Of a stretch of DNA of 8,301 nt, positions 1 through 5,351 are shown piece after piece. Origin of the DNA: Chlamydiota bacterium (lineage in GTDB: Bacteria > Chlamydiota > Chlamydiia > Chlamydiales > Rhabdochlamydiaceae); contig JABEVM010000011.1 of NCBI GenBank assembly GCA_013041585.1, forward strand, positions 1 through 8,301. The letters are read 5' to 3'. The position numbers were made by a program, and so were the translations under genes. Below the pieces are notes generated by a model. It had not been told where the DNA came from, searched no databases, and was given only the letters and a program-made list of their open reading frames with translations. Each line of letters opens with the position of its first letter. Position 1 is the stretch's first letter.

Positions 1-1
1 A

Positions 2-754
2 AATAAAGGTAAATATAATGATGCCATCCCGCTACTTGATGAAGCAATCGCTTCTGTAAAAGAAGCTCGAAGGGCTCTAAATTCTTCTTCATCTCCAGCA
101 CCCGCGTCTCTTCCCGGAACGCGCTCTCCTTCTCCTAGTAGTTCTATAGCCCCAGAACCGAGGGGTCAAAGAGCTCAATCTGTTCCAACTCCGCTACCAA
201 CTATATCTCCTGCAAAACCTAAAGATCGGTCTACTTCAGCGCCAGCTTCTCCCACTGCGTCGCCTCCCCCTTCTAAAGAGCAGCAAGTGGCAGATAAGGT
301 AAGAAAACAAAATGAACAAGCAGCTCGCATGGGTGATGCTCTTTCCAATACAACACGCAAAGAGACGACTCAAGTAACTCCAGCTCCCGTTGTCGCAACT
401 CCTGAAACCCCTCCAACAGACAAAGAAATTGAAACTTTTGTGAAAGAGTATGCAGATGCCTATACCCAAAAAGGTCATTCAGACTGTTCTTATCGAAGTC
501 ATGCTACTGTATCGCACCAAGCGAACTCCAACGCACCTTCTATTCGTTGCGTAGCCATTACTTTTGGAAGGAGCAACTTTCAATCTCCTGTGACAATCCC
601 TGTACCTTTAACAGCAGTGAAAAAAATCGCTAGCTTGCCTAGTCAAGATAGAAAAGCCCTCATCGAAACAACTGTAACATATGGAAAAAACTGGAATCCT
701 TTTGATGCTGCCTACGAAAAAGTACTGAAAAAGAAACGAGATCAAGCCTCATAA
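2..754 (+). CDS. Pro/Ser-rich protein of unknown function, C-terminal part (5' end outside window)
   Basis: The reading frame is open from the left edge to TAA at 752-754, giving 250 visible residues; the true start lies upstream, and a GTG at 287 is only an internal valine codon. The first visible residues (GKYNDAIPLLDEAI...) resemble the end of a TPR-type helical repeat, which is an inference from a short stretch. About residues 29-95 are a Pro/Ser/Thr/Ala-rich, presumably disordered linker, followed by a charged helix-like stretch, another Pro/Thr-rich spacer and a C-terminal domain of about 115 residues with two cysteines and a Lys-rich end. No signal peptide or membrane segment is visible in this part. 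I do not recognise the family. The architecture (possible repeats, disordered linker, small C-terminal domain) would suit a secreted or scaffold protein in an intracellular bacterium, but nothing in the sequence proves this. A small 6-bp hairpin (744-749/757-762) spans the stop codon, and a strong terminator follows. Confidence 0.8.
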   Translation, partial: NKGKYNDAIPLLDEAIASVKEARRALNSSSSPAPASLPGTRSPSPSSSIAPEPRGQRAQSVPTPLPTISPAKPKDRSTSAPASPTASPPPSKEQQVADKVRKQNEQAARMGDALSNTTRKETTQVTPAPVVATPETPPTDKEIETFVKEYADAYTQKGHSDCSYRSHATVSHQANSNAPSIRCVAITFGRSNFQSPVTIPVPLTAVKKIASLPSQDRKALIETTVTYGKNWNPFDAAYEKVLKKKRDQAS

Positions 755-783
755 CTAGGCTTACCCCATGCTTTATTAAGGAG

Positions 784-810
784 CCCTTCTCCAAAAGAGA
801 AGGGTTTTTT
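784..810 (+). terminator. Rho-independent terminator of the first gene
   Basis: A perfect 8-bp stem CCCTTCTC / GAGAAGGG (784-791 and 797-804) with a 5-base loop CAAAA is followed directly by six T residues (805-810). It lies 30 bases after the stop codon of the Pro/Ser-rich gene and before the promoter of the next gene, so it separates the two transcription units. This is the only hairpin in the window with a textbook stem, loop and uninterrupted T-run. Confidence 0.92.
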
Positions 811-813
811 GTT

Positions 814-842
814 TTGAGAACAACTCTTCTTTTTTTTATGAT
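814..842 (+). promoter_or_regulatory. Sigma-70-type promoter for pip
   Basis: TTGAGA (814-819, five of six matches to the -35 consensus) and TATGAT (837-842, five of six matches to the -10 consensus) are separated by exactly 17 bases. The start of transcription would fall near 849, giving a leader of about 26 bases before the ATG at 875, with AGGA (865-868) as ribosome binding site. The position directly after the upstream terminator supports it. A short AT-only hairpin (842-848/854-860) overlaps the end of the -10 box and the start of the leader. Confidence 0.65.
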
Positions 843-874
843 CTAAAAAAAAATTTTAGAGCATAGGAAAAATC

Positions 875-1830
875 ATGGCAGAATTTCGTACTAGTTACCC
901 ACCCATTGAACCGTACCATTCAGGTCTTTTACAAGTAGATGCAACCCATAGTATTTACTGGGAAGAAAGTGGCAATCCAAAAGGCAAACCCATTTTGTTT
1001 TTACATGGGGGCCCTGGTTCTGGCACAAACCCATCGCAGAGATGTTTCTTGATCCAAGCCACTACCGGATCATTCTTATTGACCAAAGAGGATGTGGCAA
1101 AAGCACTCCTCACGCTAGTTTAGAAAACAACACAACTTGGCACTTAATTGAAGATATTGAAAAAGTTCGCAAACTTCTGCAAGTAGAGTCTTGGATTGTG
1201 TTTGGCGGATCCTGGGGAAGTACGATTTCTCTTGCGTATGCAGAAACACATCCAGATAAAGTAAAAGGACTCATCCTACGAGGGATTTTTCTTTGTAGGA
1301 AAAAAGAAATTCATTGGTTCTATCAATTTGGAACTCATCATTTATTTCCCGATGAATGGGAAAAGTACTTAGCCCCTATTCCAGTAGAAGAGAGAAAAGA
1401 TCTTGTTTCAGCTTACTACAAAAGGCTTACTTCGTCTAACCCCGAAATTCGCTTGCAAGCTGCCAAAGCATGGGCAAGCTGGGAAGCTGCTACATTAAAG
1501 CTGCAATTCGATGCCAAAGCATTTGCAGATTTTACTAAGGACTCTGTCTCCGATGCAATCGCACGGATTGAATGCCACTATTTTATGAATAGCGCCTTTT
1601 TTAAAACTGATAATTGGCTTATAGAAAATGTAGGCAAAATTCGCCATATTCCAGCTTATATCATTCACGGTAGATATGATGTGATATGCCCGCTTGAAAA
1701 TGCATGGGAGCTTCATAAGGCTTGGCCTGAAGCTACTTTGCAAATCATTCCAGCTGCAGGGCATGCTGGAAGCGAAGTTGGAATCTTGGATGCATTGGTT
1801 CGCGCGACCGATGACTTTAGGAAATTATAA
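875..1830 (+). pseudogene. pip: Proline iminopeptidase (peptidase S33), broken by a -1 frameshift
   Basis: Prolyl aminopeptidases are cytoplasmic alpha/beta-hydrolases that remove N-terminal proline from peptides. The gene starts at ATG 875 (AGGA six bases upstream). Its first 56 codons carry the family N-terminus with the oxyanion-hole motif HGGPGSG, then that frame drifts into unrelated sequence and stops at TAG 1121-1123. The family sequence resumes without loss in the next frame from about 1042 (MFLDPSHYR...DQRGCGKSTPH) to TAA at 1828-1830. Joining the frames gives 318 residues, the normal length for the family, with the whole catalytic triad: Ser113 in GGSWGS, Asp269 in GRYDVICP, His297 in AAGHAG. 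The break fits loss of one base right after AGA 1040-1042. No slippery heptamer is seen there, so programmed shifting is unlikely. The ATG at 1042 could serve as a restart, but that 262-residue product would lack the oxyanion loop. A recent inactivating mutation and a sequencing error are both possible; the identity of the family is certain. Confidence 0.88.
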
Positions 1831-1852
1831 GAATTTATAAGACTAATTTCTA

Positions 1853-1900
1853 GTGCTGGCAAAGTAGAGAAAATTTTTTTCTCTACTTTTACGCCGGCAC
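1853..1900. terminator. Long hairpin between convergent genes, probable two-way terminator
   Basis: Two nested inverted repeats: an outer 8-bp arm GTGCTGGC (1853-1860) with GCCGGCAC (1893-1900; one G-T wobble), and an inner perfect 13-bp arm AAAGTAGAGAAAA (1861-1873) with its complement at 1877-1889, with a loop of three T and a 3-base bulge (1890-1892). It lies between pip (plus strand) and the KEKE protein gene (minus strand), where both transcripts end. There is no T-run after the stem on either strand, although a run of seven T lies inside it, so termination is inferred from position and stem strength rather than from a canonical signature. Confidence 0.6.
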
Positions 1901-1927
1901 CAGAAAATAGTATGAAAGAAGATAAGA

Positions 1928-2314
1928 CTAGCGTTTTTCTTTCTCTTTGCGCTCTTTCTCTTTTTGTTTCTCTTTTTCTTTCTTCTCTTTCTCTTTTTCT
2001 TTTTCTTTGTGTTCTTTCTCTTTTTGCTTCTCTTTTTCTTTGTGCTCTTTCTCTTTCTTTTCTTCTTTCTCTTTTTTCTCTTTTTCTTTCTTTTTCTTCG
2101 CATCATCGTCACTCGCAGCAACTTCATGCGCGTCTGCTATTTCAGAGCTTTCAGAAATTAGACTTTGTTCTACTTCAGCAGCAGAATGTTCAATTACTTG
2201 CTCGATTGCCGAAGTAGCCGCATCTTCTATAGCGTTCGCTACAGGCTCGTTTGCTACTAATAAAGAACCTGACAATAAGGCCAACGTACAAATTGCAAAA
2301 CTTCTCTTTTTCAT
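1928..2314 (-). CDS. Small exported protein with Lys/Glu-rich (KEKE) tail, unknown function
   Basis: The gene encodes 128 residues. The ATG (2312-2314) is preceded by a strong Shine-Dalgarno GGAGG (complement of 2321-2325, six bases away). Residues 1-28 form a signal peptide (basic MKKR start, hydrophobic core to about residue 21, likely cleavage after ANA or nearby), so the mature protein is exported. Residues 29-72 are acidic, Ala/Glu-rich and probably helical. Residues 73-128 are 29 Lys, 21 Glu, 2 His, 2 Gln and 2 Arg only, with net charge about +10. The tail contains a 16-residue unit KEKEKQKEKE(H/R)KEKEK at 92-107 and again at 112-127. Such alternating KEKE segments are known as protein-association motifs and form highly charged single helices. 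The balanced plus-strand frames through the same tract are shadows: only this frame has a signal peptide, ribosome binding site and promoter. Function is unknown; a periplasmic or surface-linked charged spacer is a guess. Confidence 0.8.
   Translation of the reverse strand: MKKRSFAICTLALLSGSLLVANEPVANAIEDAATSAIEQVIEHSAAEVEQSLISESSEIADAHEVAASDDDAKKKKEKEKKEKEEKKEKEHKEKEKQKEKEHKEKEKEKEKKEKEKQKEKERKEKEKR
1945..2040 (-). repeat. Two copies of a 36-bp repeat at 60-bp spacing inside the KEKE tail
   Basis: The stretches 1945-1980 and 2005-2040 match at 33 of 36 positions, exactly 60 bp apart, so the copies are in frame and encode a 20-residue periodicity in the protein. A third, shorter copy starts at 2038 (33 bp on, again in frame). 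The pattern points to growth of the tail by slippage or unequal exchange, so copy number may vary between strains. Confidence 0.75.
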
Positions 2315-2345
2315 AAATTTCCTCCATGGAATTTAATATGTAATC

Positions 2346-2375
2346 ATTATAGATAAACATGTAATCCATTGCCAA
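2346..2375 (-). promoter_or_regulatory. Sigma-70-type promoter for the KEKE protein gene
   Basis: On the minus strand TTGGCA (2375-2370, five of six matches) is followed after 18 bases by a perfect TATAAT (2351-2346). Transcription would start near 2339, about 25 bases before the ATG, with the strong GGAGG ribosome binding site inside this short leader. Promoter and ribosome binding site together suggest good expression. Confidence 0.7.
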
Positions 2376-2396
2376 TTTAAAAAAAAGATTTTATTT

Positions 2397-2425
2397 TTGA
2401 CTATTTTTTTCTAAGAAGCTATGCA
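2397..2425 (+). promoter_or_regulatory. Possible promoter for the glycoside hydrolase gene
   Basis: TTGACT (2397-2402, five of six matches to -35) lies 17 bases before TATGCA (2420-2425, a weak -10 match). It sits in the divergent intergenic region, back to back with the promoter of the KEKE gene, about 35 bases before the ATG at 2460. The weak -10 box and the lack of a close Shine-Dalgarno make this tentative. Confidence 0.4.
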
Positions 2426-2459
2426 GAGGGAATGTACAAAGGTAAATTAGATAACAATC

Positions 2460-5132
2460 ATGCTTCAAACCGCAGAACACAATCGTCTCGCTTCTTACAG
2501 AGCCCGTGAATCAAACTGGAAAAAATGGGGCCCTTATGTCAGCGAAAGAGCATGGGGGACCGTCAGAGAAGATTATAGTTCAAATGGAGATGTGTGGGGA
2601 TTTTTTCCCCACGACCATGCAAGATCGAAAACATACAGATGGAATGAAGATGGTATAGCTGGAATCTGTGATCGTAATCAGCACATCTGTTTTTCGCTTG
2701 CTTTATGGAATGGAAATGATCCCATTCTGAAAGAGCGAATGTTTGGCTTAGCAGGCCCTAAAGGAAATCATGGAGAAGATGTAAAAGAGTATTATTTCTA
2801 TTTAGAGAATACTCCAACTCATAGCTACATGAAAATGCTCTATAAATATCCTCAGGAAGCCTTTCCTTATGAAAAACTTACAGAAGAAAATCAGAAAAGA
2901 GGCTATGGGGATGTGGAGTACGAACTTGTAGATACAGGAATTTTTGATCAGAACCATTATTTTGATGTGTTTGTTGAATATGCCAAAGCAGGCGAAGAAG
3001 ATATAGTAATCCAAATTACTGTAATCAACCGTAGTGAAAAGGAAAGCCTCTGTTACATCCTGCCTACCATTTGGTTTCGCAATACTTGGGCTTGGGGATA
3101 TCCAAAAGGCCCTACAGGAGATGAACCGGGAAAACCTATTTTACAAACAGAGACAACCGCTGATAACGCCTCTTCCCTCCTCCTTACTCATCCTGTAGAA
3201 GGACAATATCACTTGTATGCAAAGGAAAATCCAGAGCTTGTGTTCACAGAAAATGAAACTAACTATGAAAAACTTTATAAGACGCCTAACAGAGCGCCTT
3301 TTGTAAAAGATGCTTTTCATAGATATCTAATCAATGGGGAAACCTCCGCTGTCAATCCCAAAAAAGAAGGGACAAAAGCTTGCGCAATTTATAAAGAGAT
3401 CATTCCTGGTGGGCAAAAGCGTGTTATACAACTTAGGCTCTCAAAAAATGCTCTGAACAATCCTTTTGCAGATTTTGCAGCCATTTTGGCAAAACGCGTG
3501 GAAGAAATGGAAGAGTTTTATAAATCTGTCCAAAAACCAACGTTGAATAAAGATTTAAAAAAAATTCAAAGAGCTGCCCTTTCAGGCATGCTGTGGAATA
3601 AGCAATTTTATAATTATGATATTTTGCAGTGGCAGAAAGGGGATCCAGCCTTACCTCCTCCAGATAAAAATAGATCTCTAGCGCGAAATCATGGATGGGA
3701 ACATTTAACTAATTTTGATGTCCTTTCCATGCCTGATAAATGGGAATACCCCTATTTTTGTTCTTGGGACACAGCCTTTCACTGCATTCCTCTTCTTCTT
3801 ATCGATCCTGACTATACAAAAAGGATGCTGACTCTCATGACAAGAGAATGGTACATGCATCCAAGCGGGCAACTTGCAGCGTATGAATGGAGCTTTTCTG
3901 ATGTCAACCCACCTGTACATGCCTGGGCAGCATGGCGCTGTTATAAAATTGATGCCAAGCAGAAAGGAAAAAACGATTTAGATTTTTTGAAAGGGATCTT
4001 TACCAAACTTCTGATCAACTTCACATGGTGGATCAATAAAAAAGATAAAGAAGGCAATAACATCTTCCAAGGTGGATTTCTTGGAATGGATAATATCAGT
4101 GTGTTCGACCGCAGTAGGTCGCTCCCAACTGGCGGCCGCATCGATCAATCTGATGGGACTGCTTGGATGGGATTTTATTGTATTACCATGATGAAAATTG
4201 CGCTTGAGCTCTCACAAACGGAACCATTCTATCAAGATATCGCCTCAAAGTTTTTTGAACATTTCCTGCGCATTGCGCAAGCAATGACAAATTGTGGAGG
4301 CCAAGGGCAAGCTCTATGGAATGAGGAAGATGGATTTTTCTATGACGTCTTACATCTTCCAAATCATGAAATAGTTCCCCTTAAAGTCCGCTCTCTTGTA
4401 GGACTTCTTCCTCTTTTTGCTGTAGAAACAATAGAACCAGAAAGTATGGTCAAAGTTCCTATCTTTAGCAGAAGGGTTGATTGGTTTTCAAAAAAACGTC
4501 CTCACATCATTGCAAATATGGCCTGCATGCACGAGCAAGGAGTTGGGGATAGAAGGTTGATGGCACTGATCACAAAAGATAAACTGTTAAAAATCTTACA
4601 ATACATGTTCGATGAAAATGAATTTTTATCCGAATATGGAATTCGCTCTGTTTCTAAATATCACGAAAAACACCCTTATACTCTAGCCTGTGATAGTAAC
4701 ACGTACACAGTGAGCTATATACCGGGAGAATCTAACAACGGCCTATTTGGTGGAAATTCTAACTGGCGCGGCCCTATATGGATGCCAATGAACTTCCTAC
4801 TTATTGAATCGCTACAAAAGTTTCACCATTATTATGGTGATGAGCTAAAAGTTGAATTCCCAACGGGTTCAGGGAAGTTTCTAACCTTATGGGAAATTTC
4901 CCAAGAACTCTCCAAAAGGCTAATCAAGCTTTTTATGAAAGATAGCGAAGGGAAAAGACCCATTTACGAGCGACATAAAAAACTCCAAGAAGATCCAAAT
5001 TGGAGTGAATATTTGCTTTTTAATGAGTACTTTCATGGGGATAATGGAGCGGGGCTTGGGGCCTCTCATCAAACGGGCTGGACAGGACTCATCGCTAAAC
5101 TCATTCAGCAAAGCGGATCCTTGTTTCCCTAA
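2460..5132 (+). CDS. GH63 / MGH1-like glycoside hydrolase (glucosidase-like), 890 residues
   Basis: This full-length cytoplasmic protein (no signal peptide or membrane segment) belongs to the large bacterial 'glucosidase' group that resembles yeast YMR196W, within the GH63-like (alpha/alpha)6-barrel hydrolases. Recognisable family blocks in order: NWKKWGPYVSER and WGTVREDYS (residues 20-40), FFPHDHARS, EDVKEYYFYLDNTP-like block near 110-120, a beta-rich N-terminal domain to about 300, then the catalytic barrel with SWDTAFH (Asp437), GFLGMDN (Asp544), DQSDGTAWM (Asp565) and, near the end, NEYFHGDNGAG (Glu856) and HQTGWTG. By analogy with GH63 enzymes, which use an Asp acid and a C-terminal Glu base, Asp544 and Glu856 are the best candidates; that assignment is inference. 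The substrate is not known for this subgroup; an alpha-glucoside, glycogen or mannosylglycerate-type compound is conceivable. The start at 2460 is the first ATG after an in-frame TAG (2448-2450); AAAGG (2438-2442) is rather distant, so initiation may be weak. The gene is intact. Confidence 0.88.
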   Translation: MLQTAEHNRLASYRARESNWKKWGPYVSERAWGTVREDYSSNGDVWGFFPHDHARSKTYRWNEDGIAGICDRNQHICFSLALWNGNDPILKERMFGLAGPKGNHGEDVKEYYFYLENTPTHSYMKMLYKYPQEAFPYEKLTEENQKRGYGDVEYELVDTGIFDQNHYFDVFVEYAKAGEEDIVIQITVINRSEKESLCYILPTIWFRNTWAWGYPKGPTGDEPGKPILQTETTADNASSLLLTHPVEGQYHLYAKENPELVFTENETNYEKLYKTPNRAPFVKDAFHRYLINGETSAVNPKKEGTKACAIYKEIIPGGQKRVIQLRLSKNALNNPFADFAAILAKRVEEMEEFYKSVQKPTLNKDLKKIQRAALSGMLWNKQFYNYDILQWQKGDPALPPPDKNRSLARNHGWEHLTNFDVLSMPDKWEYPYFCSWDTAFHCIPLLLIDPDYTKRMLTLMTREWYMHPSGQLAAYEWSFSDVNPPVHAWAAWRCYKIDAKQKGKNDLDFLKGIFTKLLINFTWWINKKDKEGNNIFQGGFLGMDNISVFDRSRSLPTGGRIDQSDGTAWMGFYCITMMKIALELSQTEPFYQDIASKFFEHFLRIAQAMTNCGGQGQALWNEEDGFFYDVLHLPNHEIVPLKVRSLVGLLPLFAVETIEPESMVKVPIFSRRVDWFSKKRPHIIANMACMHEQGVGDRRLMALITKDKLLKILQYMFDENEFLSEYGIRSVSKYHEKHPYTLACDSNTYTVSYIPGESNNGLFGGNSNWRGPIWMPMNFLLIESLQKFHHYYGDELKVEFPTGSGKFLTLWEISQELSKRLIKLFMKDSEGKRPIYERHKKLQEDPNWSEYLLFNEYFHGDNGAGLGASHQTGWTGLIAKLIQQSGSLFP

Positions 5133-5161
5133 AAAAATTCAGTAATTTTCTCATCCCTCTC

Positions 5162-5185
5162 ACAGCTCATTCTTGCGCTGTTTTT
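5162..5185 (+). terminator. Probable weak terminator after the glycoside hydrolase gene
   Basis: A 5-bp stem ACAGC / GCTGT (5162-5166 and 5177-5181) with a 10-base loop runs into a stretch of five T (5181-5185), 30 bases after the stop codon. The stem is short and the loop wide, so the call rests mainly on position and the T-run. The remainder of the 219-base intergenic region up to 5351 is very AT-rich; it holds a small inverted repeat AACAAG / CTTGTT (5282-5287/5301-5306) and several TA-rich -10-like hexamers, but no promoter I can place with confidence. Confidence 0.45.
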
Positions 5186-5341
5186 CTAAAAAATAGAGTA
5201 AATACTTATCAAATTTCATATGAAGATAAAATAAAGATATTTTAAATAAATGATATTCATTTTAGGATGCGAATTTAGGATAACAAGCTTTTTCGACTTT
5301 CTTGTTTTATAAATTAGTAAAAATTAAATAAACCAAACAAT

Positions 5342-5346
5342 GGAGG
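5342..5346 (+). promoter_or_regulatory. Ribosome binding site that fixes the start of the Inc-like gene at 5352
   Basis: GGAGG lies five bases before the ATG at 5352. A longer reading is possible from an ATG at 5340, but then the Shine-Dalgarno would be inside codons 1-3 and that ATG would have no ribosome binding site of its own. The start at 5352 (MATSARSS...) is therefore preferred over 5340. Confidence 0.8.
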
Positions 5347-5351
5347 CTACT

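Noticed and set aside
287..754. A separate gene starting at GTG 287
   Set aside because: The frame is open to the left edge, and the composition continues smoothly through this codon; there is no ribosome binding site, so it is an internal valine.
1040..1050. Programmed -1 frameshift in the iminopeptidase gene
   Set aside because: The bases at the junction do not form a slippery heptamer, there is no obvious stimulatory stem just downstream, and this enzyme family is not known to use recoding.
1912..2336. Several open frames on the plus strand, and another on the minus strand, across the pyrimidine tract (Phe/Ser/Leu-rich or Lys/Arg-rich products)
   Set aside because: They are open only because a pyrimidine-only strand contains no stop codons. 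They lack ribosome binding sites, and their products are low-complexity strings; the minus-strand frame with signal peptide, promoter and GGAGG is the real gene.
5282..5306. AACAAG...CTTGTT inverted repeat upstream of the Inc-like gene as an operator
   Set aside because: The arms are only six bases and the surrounding sequence is so AT-rich that such repeats are expected by chance; no clear promoter could be placed next to it.
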